A DNA stretch of 64,000 nt, from the NCBI RefSeq assembly GCF_902498915.1, contig NZ_CABVLQ010000001.1; one strand, 5' to 3'. The position numbers and the translations under genes were made by a program. Each line of letters begins with the position of its first letter. The first letter of the stretch is position 1. The notes below the pieces were generated by a model that saw only the letters and a program-made list of their open reading frames with translations, did not search any database and was not told the origin of the DNA. Source of the DNA: Escherichia ruysiae (GTDB lineage Bacteria; Pseudomonadota; Gammaproteobacteria; Enterobacterales; Enterobacteriaceae). Below, piece after piece: positions 45,777-55,731 of this stretch.

Positions 45777-47252
45777 ATGTCCAGTCAATATTTACGTATT
45801 TTCCAACAGCCACGTTCAGCTATTTTGCTGATCTTGGGTTTTGCTTCCGGGCTGCCGCTCGCCCTGACATCCGGCACCTTACAGGCGTGGATGACCGTCG
45901 AGAATATCGATCTTAAAACCATTGGTTTCTTCTCTCTGGTGGGTCAGGCATACGTCTTTAAATTCCTCTGGTCGCCGCTGATGGACCGCTATACCCCGCC
46001 GTTCCTCGGACGTCGACGCGGTTGGCTGCTCGCTACGCAAGCGTTGCTGTTACTGGCGATTGCGGCGATGGGGTTTCTCGAACCGGGTACTCAACTTCGT
46101 TGGATGGCGGCACTGGCGGTGGTTATCGCTTTTTGCTCCGCTTCTCAGGATATCGTCTTTGATGCATGGAAAACGGATGTGCTTCCTGCGGAAGAACGTG
46201 GCGCAGGTGCAGCAATCAGCGTGCTGGGCTACCGTTTAGGGATGCTGGTTTCTGGTGGTTTAGCCTTATGGCTGGCAGATAAATGGCTGGGCTGGCAAGG
46301 CATGTACTGGTTGATGGCGGCTCTGCTGATCCCCTGTATTATCGCAACGTTGCTTGCGCCAGAACCAACCGACACTATTCCTGTTCCCAAAACACTAGAA
46401 CAAGCCGTTGTAGCACCGTTACGTGATTTCTTCGGTCGCAATAACGCATGGCTGATTCTGCTTTTAATCGTGCTGTATAAGCTGGGCGATGCTTTCGCCA
46501 TGAGTCTGACTACCACCTTTTTGATTCGCGGCGTCGGGTTTGATGCCGGTGAAGTGGGCGTGGTTAACAAAACGCTCGGTTTGCTGGCGACCATCGTCGG
46601 CGCGTTGTACGGTGGTATTCTGATGCAGCGTCTTTCGCTGTTCCGTGCACTACTGATTTTCGGCCTTTTACAAGGTGCGTCCAACGCCGGTTACTGGCTG
46701 CTTTCGGTGACTGATAAGCATCTCTACAGCATGGGCGCAGCCGTCTTTTTCGAAAACCTGTGTGGCGGGATGGGCACATCGGCATTTGTGGCGCTGTTAA
46801 TGACGCTGTGTAATAAGTCATTCTCCGCTACTCAGTTTGCCCTGCTCTCGGCGCTTTCCGCTGTCGGACGGGTATATGTCGGCCCCGTGGCGGGCTGGTT
46901 TGTTGAATCACACGGCTGGCCGACGTTTTATCTGTTCTCTGTTGCGGCCGCTGTACCAGGGCTTATTTTGCTACTGGTTTGTCGCCAGACGCTTGAATAT
47001 ACACGGGTCAACGACAACTTTATCCCACGAACCGAATATCCGTCAGGTTATGCTTTTGCCATGTGGACACTGGCGGCGGGCGTCGGTCTGTTAGCCGTGT
47101 GGTTACTGCTGTTGACAATGGACGCGCTGGATTTGACCCACTTCTCTTTCCTGCCTGCGCTGTTGGAAGTCGGCGTTTTAGTCGCCCTGGGCGGCGTCGT
47201 GCTTGGTGGTTTTCTGGATTATCTGGCGCTACGAAAAACGCATCTGACGTAA
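45777..47252 (+). CDS. ampG: AmpG, muropeptide permease
   Basis: AmpG imports GlcNAc-anhydro-muropeptides from the periplasm for cell-wall recycling, a step needed for ampC induction where AmpR is present. The 491-residue protein is of the major facilitator type with at least ten hydrophobic segments; ASGLPLALTSGTLQAWM near the N-terminus is characteristic. Length and sequence match K-12 closely. It is co-transcribed with yajG. Confidence 0.97.
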   Translation: MSSQYLRIFQQPRSAILLILGFASGLPLALTSGTLQAWMTVENIDLKTIGFFSLVGQAYVFKFLWSPLMDRYTPPFLGRRRGWLLATQALLLLAIAAMGFLEPGTQLRWMAALAVVIAFCSASQDIVFDAWKTDVLPAEERGAGAAISVLGYRLGMLVSGGLALWLADKWLGWQGMYWLMAALLIPCIIATLLAPEPTDTIPVPKTLEQAVVAPLRDFFGRNNAWLILLLIVLYKLGDAFAMSLTTTFLIRGVGFDAGEVGVVNKTLGLLATIVGALYGGILMQRLSLFRALLIFGLLQGASNAGYWLLSVTDKHLYSMGAAVFFENLCGGMGTSAFVALLMTLCNKSFSATQFALLSALSAVGRVYVGPVAGWFVESHGWPTFYLFSVAAAVPGLILLLVCRQTLEYTRVNDNFIPRTEYPSGYAFAMWTLAAGVGLLAVWLLLLTMDALDLTHFSFLPALLEVGVLVALGGVVLGGFLDYLALRKTHLT

Positions 47253-47459
47253 TCTGTGAATATAATTTAGCTGTAGTAATCACCCGGCGTAATTATTACG
47301 GCTAAATAAACATCAGCATCGCTTAATAATATTTGTTCTTTTGTGCGGCTTAGATTTCTGAAATTATTGACTGAATCTATATGTTTTATTTTTTTACACG
47401 ATTCAGCTAATGACTCTTTATTTCCCTACGCCTGATTTGTCACCTCAATGATGATTATT

Positions 47460-47476
47460 TGTTAAATAATTGTTTT
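47460..47476. promoter_or_regulatory. Candidate ArcA site of cyo
   Basis: TGTTAAATAATTGTTTT contains two TGTTA/TGTTT half-sites 11 bases apart, the spacing usual for ArcA direct repeats. ArcA represses cyo under low oxygen; the site itself is inferred. Confidence 0.5.
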
Positions 47477-47484
47477 ATTTTGAG

Positions 47485-47499
47485 ATTGGTTATACCAAT
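47485..47499. promoter_or_regulatory. PdhR site of cyo
   Basis: ATTGGTTATACCAAT is a perfect 6-3-6 palindrome and matches the PdhR consensus AATTGGTnnnACCAATT. PdhR is known to repress cyoABCDE when pyruvate is low. Confidence 0.75.
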
Positions 47500-47633
47500 T
47501 GCCATCCCCACCCCCTTCTGTAGTCCCCTTTCGTTATAACGCCCTTTTGTAACAGATTCTTAAAATCAACCTGATATGTTTTGAAACATATGTGACCTGA
47601 CAACCAAATCCAAGTAACAGGAATTTAATCATG

Positions 47634-47662
47634 TTTACAGTAATGTAACCTTCCCGTAAAAT
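47634..47662 (+). promoter_or_regulatory. Sigma-70 promoter of cyo
   Basis: TTTACA (47634-47639) and TAAAAT (47657-47662) are 17 bases apart; the implied start is about 45 bases before cyoA. Confidence 0.7.
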
Positions 47663-47708
47663 GCCCACACACTTTAAACGCCACCAGATCCCGTGGAATT
47701 GAGGTCGT

Positions 47709-48659
<951 letters not shown>

Positions 48660-48680
48660 AGGGGTTGAGGAAGAATAAAG

Positions 48681-50672
48681 ATGTTCGGAAAATTATCACT
48701 TGATGCAGTCCCGTTCCATGAACCTATCGTCATGGTTACGATCGCTGCCATTATTTTGGGAGGTCTGGCGCTCGTTGGCCTGATCACTTACTTCGGTAAG
48801 TGGACCTACCTGTGGAAAGAGTGGCTGACCTCCGTCGACCATAAACGCCTTGGTATCATGTATATCATCGTGGCAATTGTGATGCTGCTGCGTGGTTTTG
48901 CTGACGCCATTATGATGCGTAGCCAGCAGGCTCTTGCCTCAGCGGGCGAAGCGGGCTTCCTGCCGCCTCACCACTACGATCAGATCTTCACCGCGCACGG
49001 CGTGATTATGATCTTCTTCGTGGCGATGCCTTTCGTTATCGGTCTGATGAACCTGGTGGTTCCGCTGCAGATCGGCGCGCGTGACGTTGCGTTCCCGTTC
49101 CTCAACAACTTAAGCTTCTGGTTTACCGTTGTTGGTGTGATTCTGGTTAACGTTTCTCTCGGCGTGGGCGAGTTTGCGCAGACCGGCTGGCTGGCCTATC
49201 CACCGCTATCGGGAATAGAGTACAGTCCGGGGGTCGGTGTCGATTACTGGATATGGAGTCTCCAGCTATCCGGTATTGGTACGACGCTAACTGGTATCAA
49301 CTTCTTCGTTACCATTCTGAAGATGCGCGCACCGGGCATGACCATGTTCAAGATGCCAGTATTTACCTGGGCATCATTGTGCGCAAACATTCTGATTATT
49401 GCTTCCTTCCCAATTCTGACGGTTACCGTCGCGTTGTTGACCCTGGATCGCTATCTGGGCACCCATTTCTTTACCAACGATATGGGTGGCAACATGATGA
49501 TGTACATCAACCTGATTTGGGCATGGGGACATCCGGAAGTTTACATCCTGATCCTGCCTGTTTTCGGTGTGTTCTCCGAAATTGCGGCAACCTTCTCGCG
49601 TAAACGTCTGTTTGGTTATACCTCGCTGGTATGGGCAACCGTCTGTATCACCGTGCTGTCGTTCATCGTCTGGCTGCACCACTTCTTTACGATGGGTGCG
49701 GGCGCGAACGTAAACGCCTTCTTTGGTATCACCACAATGATTATCGCCATCCCGACCGGGGTGAAGATCTTCAACTGGCTGTTCACCATGTATCAGGGTC
49801 GCATCGTGTTCCATTCCGCGATGCTGTGGACCATCGGTTTTATCGTCACCTTCTCGGTGGGCGGTATGACTGGCGTGCTGCTGGCAGTACCGGGCGCGGA
49901 CTTCGTTCTGCATAACAGCCTGTTCCTGATTGCGCACTTCCATAACGTGATCATCGGCGGCGTGGTCTTCGGCTGCTTCGCAGGGATGACCTACTGGTGG
50001 CCTAAAGCGTTCGGTTTCAAACTGAACGAAACCTGGGGTAAACGCGCGTTCTGGTTCTGGATCATCGGCTTCTTCGTTGCCTTTATGCCGCTGTATGCGC
50101 TGGGCTTTATGGGTATGACCCGTCGTTTGAGCCAGCAGATTGACCCGCAGTTCCACACTATGCTGATGATTGCAGCCAGCGGTGCGGTACTGATTGCGCT
50201 GGGTATTCTCTGCCTCGTGATTCAGATGTACGTTTCTATTCGCGACCGCGACCAGAACCGTGATCTGACTGGCGACCCGTGGGGTGGCCGTACGCTGGAG
50301 TGGGCAACCTCTTCCCCGCCTCCGTTCTATAACTTTGCCGTTGTGCCGCACGTTCACGAGCGTGATGCATTCTGGGAAATGAAAGAGAAAGGCGAAGCGT
50401 ACAAAAAGCCTGACCACTATGAAGAAATTCATATGCCGAAAAACAGCGGCGCCGGTATTGTCATTGCGGCTTTCTCCACCATCTTCGGTTTCGCCATGAT
50501 CTGGCATATCTGGTGGCTGGCGATTGTTGGCTTCGCAGGCATGATCATCACCTGGATCGTGAAAAGCTTCGACGAGGACGTGGATTACTACGTGCCGGTG
50601 GCAGAAATCGAAAAACTGGAAAACCAGCATTTCGATGAGATTACTAAGGCAGGGCTGAAAAATGGCAACTGA
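48681..50672 (+). CDS. cyoB: Cytochrome bo3 ubiquinol oxidase subunit I
   Basis: CyoB (663 residues) is the catalytic heme-copper subunit with 15 transmembrane helices. Heme b, heme o3 and CuB ligands lie in FTAHGVIM, WGHPEVYILILP (His284 and the cross-linked Tyr288), LHHFFTMG and HFHNVIIGG. The proton D-channel segment with Asn and Asp is present. It overlaps cyoC by 11 bases. Confidence 0.98.
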   Translation: MFGKLSLDAVPFHEPIVMVTIAAIILGGLALVGLITYFGKWTYLWKEWLTSVDHKRLGIMYIIVAIVMLLRGFADAIMMRSQQALASAGEAGFLPPHHYDQIFTAHGVIMIFFVAMPFVIGLMNLVVPLQIGARDVAFPFLNNLSFWFTVVGVILVNVSLGVGEFAQTGWLAYPPLSGIEYSPGVGVDYWIWSLQLSGIGTTLTGINFFVTILKMRAPGMTMFKMPVFTWASLCANILIIASFPILTVTVALLTLDRYLGTHFFTNDMGGNMMMYINLIWAWGHPEVYILILPVFGVFSEIAATFSRKRLFGYTSLVWATVCITVLSFIVWLHHFFTMGAGANVNAFFGITTMIIAIPTGVKIFNWLFTMYQGRIVFHSAMLWTIGFIVTFSVGGMTGVLLAVPGADFVLHNSLFLIAHFHNVIIGGVVFGCFAGMTYWWPKAFGFKLNETWGKRAFWFWIIGFFVAFMPLYALGFMGMTRRLSQQIDPQFHTMLMIAASGAVLIALGILCLVIQMYVSIRDRDQNRDLTGDPWGGRTLEWATSSPPPFYNFAVVPHVHERDAFWEMKEKGEAYKKPDHYEEIHMPKNSGAGIVIAAFSTIFGFAMIWHIWWLAIVGFAGMIITWIVKSFDEDVDYYVPVAEIEKLENQHFDEITKAGLKNGN

Positions 50673-51276
50673 TACTTTGACGCACGCGACTGCCCACGCG
50701 CACGAACACGGGCACCACGATGCAGGCGGAACCAAAATCTTCGGATTCTGGATCTACCTGATGAGCGACTGCATTCTGTTCTCCATCTTGTTTGCTACCT
50801 ATGCCGTTCTGGTGAACGGCACCGCAGGCGGCCCGACAGGTAAGGACATTTTCGAACTGCCGTTCGTTCTGGTTGAAACCTTCTTGCTGTTGTTCAGCTC
50901 CATCACCTACGGCATGGCGGCTATCGCCATGTACAAAAACAACAAAAGCCAGGTTATCTCCTGGCTGGCGTTGACCTGGTTGTTTGGTGCCGGATTTATC
51001 GGGATGGAACTCTATGAATTCCATCATCTGATTGTTAACGACATGGGTCCGGATCGCAGCGGCTTCCTGTCAGCGTTCTTTGCGCTGGTCGGGACACACG
51101 GTCTGCACGTCACTTCCGGTCTTATCTGGATGGCGGTGCTGATGGTGCAAATCGCCCGTCGTGGCCTGACCAGCACTAACCGTACCCGCATCATGTGTCT
51201 GAGCCTGTTCTGGCACTTCCTGGATGTGGTGTGGATCTGTGTGTTCACTGTTGTTTATCTGATGGGGGCGATGTAA
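50662..51276 (+). CDS. cyoC: Cytochrome bo3 ubiquinol oxidase subunit III
   Basis: CyoC (204 residues) has five transmembrane helices and a His/Ala-rich N-terminus (THATAHAHEHGHHDAGG). It stabilises subunit I and the proton path. The motif WHFLDVVWICVFTVVYL near the end is typical of heme-copper oxidase subunit III. The start overlaps cyoB by 11 bases and the stop shares one base with cyoD (TAATG). Confidence 0.97.
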   Translation: MATDTLTHATAHAHEHGHHDAGGTKIFGFWIYLMSDCILFSILFATYAVLVNGTAGGPTGKDIFELPFVLVETFLLLFSSITYGMAAIAMYKNNKSQVISWLALTWLFGAGFIGMELYEFHHLIVNDMGPDRSGFLSAFFALVGTHGLHVTSGLIWMAVLMVQIARRGLTSTNRTRIMCLSLFWHFLDVVWICVFTVVYLMGAM

Positions 51277-51605
51277 TGAGTCATTCTAACGTGAGCGGCG
51301 GCGCATCCCATGGCAGCGTAAAAACCTATATGACAGGGTTTATCCTGTCGATCATTCTGACGGTGATTCCGTTCTGGATGGTGATGTCAGGTTCTGCCTC
51401 TCCGGCCGTAATTCTGGGAACAATCCTGGCAATGGCAGTGGTACAGGTTCTGGTGCATCTGGTGTGCTTCCTGCACATGAATACTAAATCAGATGAAGGC
51501 TGGAACATGACGGCGTTTGTCTTCACCGTGCTAATCATCGCGATTCTGGTTGTAGGCTCCATCTGGATCATGTGGAACCTCAACTACAACATGATGATGC
51601 ACTAA
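51276..51605 (+). CDS. cyoD: Cytochrome bo3 ubiquinol oxidase subunit IV
   Basis: CyoD (109 residues) is a small three-helix subunit that assists assembly. I set the start at the ATG overlapping the cyoC stop (51276), which gives the standard length; the N-terminus MSHSNVSGGASHGSVKTY differs at four residues from the K-12 form I recall (STDHS). The C-terminus MWNLNYNMMMH is conserved. Confidence 0.96.
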   Translation: MSHSNVSGGASHGSVKTYMTGFILSIILTVIPFWMVMSGSASPAVILGTILAMAVVQVLVHLVCFLHMNTKSDEGWNMTAFVFTVLIIAILVVGSIWIMWNLNYNMMMH

Positions 51606-51616
51606 GAGCGGCGGTT

Positions 51617-52507
51617 ATGATGTTTAAGCAATACCTGCAAGTAACGAAACCAGGCATCATCTTTGGCAACCTGATCTCGGTGATTGGGGGATTCCTGCTG
51701 GCCTCAAAGGGCAGCATTGATTATCCCCTGTTTATCTACACGCTGGTTGGGGTGTCACTGGTTGTGGCGTCGGGTTGTGTGTTTAACAACTACATCGACA
51801 GGGATATCGACAGAAAGATGGAAAGGACGAAGAATCGGGTGCTGGTTAAAGGCCTGATCTCTCCTGCTGTCTCGCTGGTGTACGCCACCTTGCTGGGTAT
51901 TGCTGGCTTTATGCTGCTGTGGTTTGGCGCGAATCCGCTGGCCTGCTGGCTGGGGGTGATGGGCTTTGTGGTGTATGTCGGCGTTTATAGCCTGTACATG
52001 AAACGCCACTCTGTCTACGGCACGTTGATTGGTTCGCTTTCCGGCGCTGCGCCGCCGGTGATCGGCTACTGTGCGGTGACAGGCGACTTCGATAGCGGCG
52101 CTGCAATCCTGCTGGCTATCTTCAGCCTGTGGCAAATGCCCCACTCTTATGCCATCGCCATTTTCCGCTTCAAGGATTATCAGGCGGCGAACATTCCGGT
52201 ACTGCCGGTGGTGAAAGGCATTTCAGTGGCGAAGAATCACATCACGCTGTATATCATCGCCTTTGCTGTTGCCACGCTAATGCTCTCTCTTGGCGGTTAC
52301 GCTGGATACAAATATCTGGTGGTCGCTGCGGCAGTCAGCGTCTGGTGGTTAGGTATGGCCCTGCGTGGTTATAAAGTTGCTGATGACCGAATCTGGGCGC
52401 GCAAGCTATTCGGCTTCTCTATCATCGCCATCACTGCCCTCTCGGTAATGATGTCAGTTGATTTTATGGTGCCAGACTCGCATACGCTGCTGGCTGGCGT
52501 TTGGTAA
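51617..52507 (+). CDS. cyoE: Protoheme IX farnesyltransferase (heme O synthase)
   Basis: CyoE (296 residues) attaches a farnesyl group to protoheme IX, making the heme O used by CyoB. It is an UbiA-type membrane prenyltransferase with several transmembrane helices; the Asp-rich motif NNYIDRDIDRKMERT binds the diphosphate through Mg2+, and a second Asp-rich region is near FRFKDYQAANIP. The double ATG at 51617 gives MMFKQYLQVTKPG. It is the last gene of the operon and is followed by a strong terminator. Confidence 0.97.
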   Translation: MMFKQYLQVTKPGIIFGNLISVIGGFLLASKGSIDYPLFIYTLVGVSLVVASGCVFNNYIDRDIDRKMERTKNRVLVKGLISPAVSLVYATLLGIAGFMLLWFGANPLACWLGVMGFVVYVGVYSLYMKRHSVYGTLIGSLSGAAPPVIGYCAVTGDFDSGAAILLAIFSLWQMPHSYAIAIFRFKDYQAANIPVLPVVKGISVAKNHITLYIIAFAVATLMLSLGGYAGYKYLVVAAAVSVWWLGMALRGYKVADDRIWARKLFGFSIIAITALSVMMSVDFMVPDSHTLLAGVW

Positions 52508-52523
52508 CTGCGACTTCCCTGTT

Positions 52524-52549
52524 AAAAAAGGTGCTACGGCACCTTTTTT
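52524..52549 (+). terminator. cyo operon terminator
   Basis: AAAAAAGGTGC and GCACCTTTTTT pair around a small loop, 17 bases after cyoE. Confidence 0.93.
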
Positions 52550-52657
52550 CTTAGCATTAGAAACATATCCCTCACGAAATATTTACTAAAAAATCCGCAT
52601 GTTTACCCCATTCGTTTGCCGCTTTACACTAGTCGCGAATTTAAAACAGAGGTGGTA

Positions 52658-54022
52658 ATGAACGATTATAAAATGACGCCAGGCGAGCGGCGCGCGACCT
52701 GGGGTTTAGGAACCGTATTTTCATTGCGTATGCTGGGCATGTTTATGGTTCTGCCGGTTCTGACCACGTACGGCATGGCTCTGCAAGGCGCCAGTGAAGC
52801 GTTGATCGGTATTGCGATTGGCATTTATGGTCTGACTCAGGCCGTTTTTCAGATTCCATTTGGCCTGCTTTCCGACCGCATAGGCCGCAAACCGCTTATC
52901 GTTGGCGGGTTAGCTGTGTTCGTCGCGGGTAGCGTGATTGCCGCGCTTTCCGACTCCATCTGGGGGATCATTCTGGGTCGTGCGTTACAAGGTTCTGGCG
53001 CCATAGCCGCAGCCGTTATGGCGCTACTTTCTGATCTGACTCGCGAACAAAACCGTACCAAAGCGATGGCATTTATCGGCGTCAGTTTTGGCATTACCTT
53101 CGCCATTGCGATGGTGCTTGGCCCGATCATCACTCACAAACTTGGGCTACATGCGCTATTCTGGATGATCGCTATTCTGGCAACGACCGGCATTGCGTTG
53201 ACCATTTGGGTTGTGCCTAACAGCCGCACGCACGTACTTAATCGTGAGTCCGGGATGGTGAAAGGCAGTTTCAGTAAAGTGCTGGCGGAACCACGCCTGC
53301 TGAAACTCAACTTCGGCATTATGTGTCTGCACATGTTGCTGATGTCGACGTTTGTTGCCCTGCCAGGGCAACTGGCTGGCGCGGGTTTTCCGGCAGCTGA
53401 ACACTGGAAGGTCTATCTGGCGACGATGTTAATCGCCTTTGGCTCGGTTGTGCCTTTCATTATCTACGCCGAAGTTAAGCGCAAAATGAAACAGGTCTTT
53501 ATCTTCTGCGTCGGGCTGATCGTCATTGCGGAAATCGTGTTGTGGAACGCACAAACGCAGTTCTGGCAGTTAGTGGTCGGCGTGCAGCTTTTCTTTGTGG
53601 CGTTTAACCTGATGGAAGCCCTCCTGCCTTCACTTATCAGTAAAGAGTCGCCAGCAGGTTACAAAGGCACGGCGATGGGTGTTTACTCCACCAGCCAGTT
53701 TCTTGGCGTGGCGATTGGCGGTTCTCTGGGCGGCTGGATTGACGGCATGTTTGACGGTCAGGGGGTTTTTCTGGCAGGTGCAATACTGGCGGCGGTGTGG
53801 CTGGCGGTCGCCAGTACGATGAAAGAACCGCCGTATGTCAGCAGCTTGCGCATTGAAATCCCGGCTGAAGTTGCCGCAAATGATTTGTTAAAAGTTCGTT
53901 TACTGGAAACGGCTGGCGTCAAAGAAGTGTTGATTGCAGAAGAAGAACATTCGGCTTACGTGAAAATCGACAGCAAAGTGACAAATCGCTTTGAGGTTGA
54001 ACAGGCAATTCGCCAGGCATAA
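52658..54022 (+). CDS. yajR: YajR, major facilitator transporter with a C-terminal YAM domain
   Basis: YajR (454 residues) is a 12-helix major facilitator protein with a cytoplasmic C-terminal ferredoxin-like YAM domain (about 388-454; VRLLETAGVKEVLIAEEEHS). The MFS motif A GLLSDRIGRKP lies between helices 2 and 3. Its crystal structure is known but the natural substrate is not. The ATG at 52658 follows GAGGTGGT. The last part of the YAM domain shows more substitutions than the transmembrane part. Confidence 0.94.
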   Translation: MNDYKMTPGERRATWGLGTVFSLRMLGMFMVLPVLTTYGMALQGASEALIGIAIGIYGLTQAVFQIPFGLLSDRIGRKPLIVGGLAVFVAGSVIAALSDSIWGIILGRALQGSGAIAAAVMALLSDLTREQNRTKAMAFIGVSFGITFAIAMVLGPIITHKLGLHALFWMIAILATTGIALTIWVVPNSRTHVLNRESGMVKGSFSKVLAEPRLLKLNFGIMCLHMLLMSTFVALPGQLAGAGFPAAEHWKVYLATMLIAFGSVVPFIIYAEVKRKMKQVFIFCVGLIVIAEIVLWNAQTQFWQLVVGVQLFFVAFNLMEALLPSLISKESPAGYKGTAMGVYSTSQFLGVAIGGSLGGWIDGMFDGQGVFLAGAILAAVWLAVASTMKEPPYVSSLRIEIPAEVAANDLLKVRLLETAGVKEVLIAEEEHSAYVKIDSKVTNRFEVEQAIRQA

Positions 54023-54038
54023 AAACGAGGCTAAATTG

Positions 54039-54145
54039 CCTGATGCGCTACGCTTATCAGGCCTACAAAGTTGTTGTAATCTTTTGAAATCACAAACTTT
54101 TGCAGGCCAGTTAAGGCGATCATACCGCATCCGGCATGAACAGAG
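54039..54145. repeat. REP/BIME cluster after yajR
   Basis: GCCTGATGCGCTACGCTTAT with CAGGCCTAC (54039-54066) is a typical REP unit. A second, shorter piece ACCGCATCCGGCATGAA (54124-54140) is in the opposite orientation. It lies between convergent yajR and yajQ. Confidence 0.82.
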
Positions 54146-54160
54146 CGCACGTTATCGAGA

Positions 54161-54652
54161 TTAATCGCGGAAGTTTTTGAACTGGAACGGCTGGCCGAGA
54201 TCGCCACCGCGTACCATCGCCATAACAGCCTGCAAATCATCACGGGATTTACCGGTCACACGGATCTCATCACCCTGAATTTGCGCCTGCACTTTCAGTT
54301 TGCTGTCTTTGATCATCTTGACGATTTTCTTCTGGGTCGCACTCTCAATGCCCTGCTTCAGCTTCGCTTCCACAAACCAGGTTTTACCGCTATGAACGAT
54401 ATTTTCCGGTACATCCAGCGAACTGCCTTCAATGCCGCGTTTCAGCAGTTTGGCACGCAGAATATCCAGCAACTGATTGACCTGGAAATCGGACTCACTC
54501 AGCACTTTGATAGTTTTGTTAGCGTCGTTCAGCTCAAACGACGCTTCAACGTTACGGAAGTCAAAACGAGACTCTACTTCGCGACTCGCGTTATCGACCG
54601 CGTTACGCGCTTCCTGAAGATCAACTTCAGAGACAATATCGAAAGATGGCAT
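54161..54652 (-). CDS. yajQ: YajQ, nucleotide-binding protein
   Basis: YajQ (163 residues) has two ferredoxin-like domains. It binds nucleic acid or nucleotides, and family members in other bacteria bind cyclic-di-GMP. The N-terminus MPSFDIVSEVDLQEARNAVD and the C-terminus FQFKNFRD are conserved. The ATG at 54652 follows AGGGAGA; the longer in-frame reading upstream crosses the inverted repeat and is unlikely. It is divergent from panE. Confidence 0.95.
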   Translation of the reverse strand: MPSFDIVSEVDLQEARNAVDNASREVESRFDFRNVEASFELNDANKTIKVLSESDFQVNQLLDILRAKLLKRGIEGSSLDVPENIVHSGKTWFVEAKLKQGIESATQKKIVKMIKDSKLKVQAQIQGDEIRVTGKSRDDLQAVMAMVRGGDLGQPFQFKNFRD

Positions 54653-54729
54653 CTTTTTCTCTCCCTTCATTTTTGATGCGAAGCATAATACCTGCAAAGT
54701 TAAATAACAGACAGTCCTGCGCCAGGACG

Positions 54730-54777
54730 TATCCCTTAATTGTGCATAGTCACAACACCATGCACAATTAAGGGATA
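54730..54777. repeat. 18-bp perfect inverted repeat between yajQ and panE
   Basis: TATCCCTTAATTGTGCAT (54730-54747) and its exact inverse ATGCACAATTAAGGGATA (54760-54777) flank a 12-base centre. It lies in the divergent promoter region, 43 bases before panE and 78 before yajQ. It could be an operator or a cruciform; I do not recognise the site. Confidence 0.85.
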
Positions 54778-54819
54778 GCCTTATTGAACACCCGGTGTGG
54801 TTGCGGGTGAGGAGGAACA

Positions 54820-55731
54820 ATGAAAATTACCGTATTGGGATGCGGTGCCTTAGGGCAATTATGGCTTACAGCATTTTGCAAACAAGGTCACGAGGTTCAG
54901 GGCTGGCTGCGCGTACCGCAACCTTATTGTAGCGTGAATCTGGTGGAGACAGACGGTTCGATATTTAACGAATCGCTGACCGCCAATGATCCTGATTTTC
55001 TGGCCACCAGCGATCTACTCCTGGTGACGCTGAAAGCCTGGCAGGTATCTGATGCCGTCAAAAGCCTGGCGTCGACGCTACCTGTAACCACGCCAATTCT
55101 GCTGATCCACAACGGCATGGGCACCATTGAAGAGTTACAGAATATCGGGCAACCGTTACTGATGGGCACGACCACCCATGCAGCGCGCCGCGACGGCAAC
55201 GTCATCATTCACGTGGCAAACGGTATCACACATATCGGCCCGGCACGGCAACAGGACGGTGATTACAGTTATCTGGCGGATATTTTGCAAACCGTGTTGC
55301 CTGACGTTGCCTGGCATAACAATATTCGCGCCGAGCTGTGGCGCAAGCTGGCGGTAAACTGTGTGATTAATCCGCTCACTGCCATCTGGAATTGCCCGAA
55401 CGGTGAATTACGTCATCACCCGCAAGAGATTATGCAGATATGCGAAGAAGTCGCGGCGGTGATCGAACGCGAAGGGCATCATACTTCAGCGGAAGATTTA
55501 CGTGATTACGTGATGCAGGTGATTGATGCCACAGCAGAAAACATTTCGTCGATGTTGCAGGACATCCGCGCAATGCGCCATACAGAAATCGACTATATCA
55601 ATGGTTTTCTCTTACGCCGCGCCCGCGCGCATGGGATTGCTGTACCGGAAAACACCCGCCTGTTTGAAATGGTAAAAAGAAAGGAGAGTGAATATGAGCG
55701 CATCGGCACTGGTCTGCCTCGCCCCTGGTAG
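54820..55731 (+). CDS. panE: Ketopantoate reductase
   Basis: PanE (ApbA, 303 residues) reduces 2-dehydropantoate to pantoate with NADPH, for CoA synthesis. The Rossmann motif GCGALGQLW is at residues 7-15, the catalytic Lys in the LWRKLAVNCVINPLTA block and Glu256 region lies in the second half. The SD GGAGGAA is strong. The gene overlaps yajL by 38 bases, which is unusual but known for this pair in E. coli. Confidence 0.96.
   Translation: MKITVLGCGALGQLWLTAFCKQGHEVQGWLRVPQPYCSVNLVETDGSIFNESLTANDPDFLATSDLLLVTLKAWQVSDAVKSLASTLPVTTPILLIHNGMGTIEELQNIGQPLLMGTTTHAARRDGNVIIHVANGITHIGPARQQDGDYSYLADILQTVLPDVAWHNNIRAELWRKLAVNCVINPLTAIWNCPNGELRHHPQEIMQICEEVAAVIEREGHHTSAEDLRDYVMQVIDATAENISSMLQDIRAMRHTEIDYINGFLLRRARAHGIAVPENTRLFEMVKRKESEYERIGTGLPRPW

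Noticed and set aside
49374..50735. 453-codon open frame antisense to cyoB and cyoC
   Set aside because: It crosses two real genes on the other strand, with the composition typical of reverse-complement frames.
55688..55731. Overlap of panE and yajL as a sign of a frameshift or fusion
   Set aside because: Both proteins are full length and the 38-base overlap is the normal arrangement in E. coli, with a good SD inside panE.
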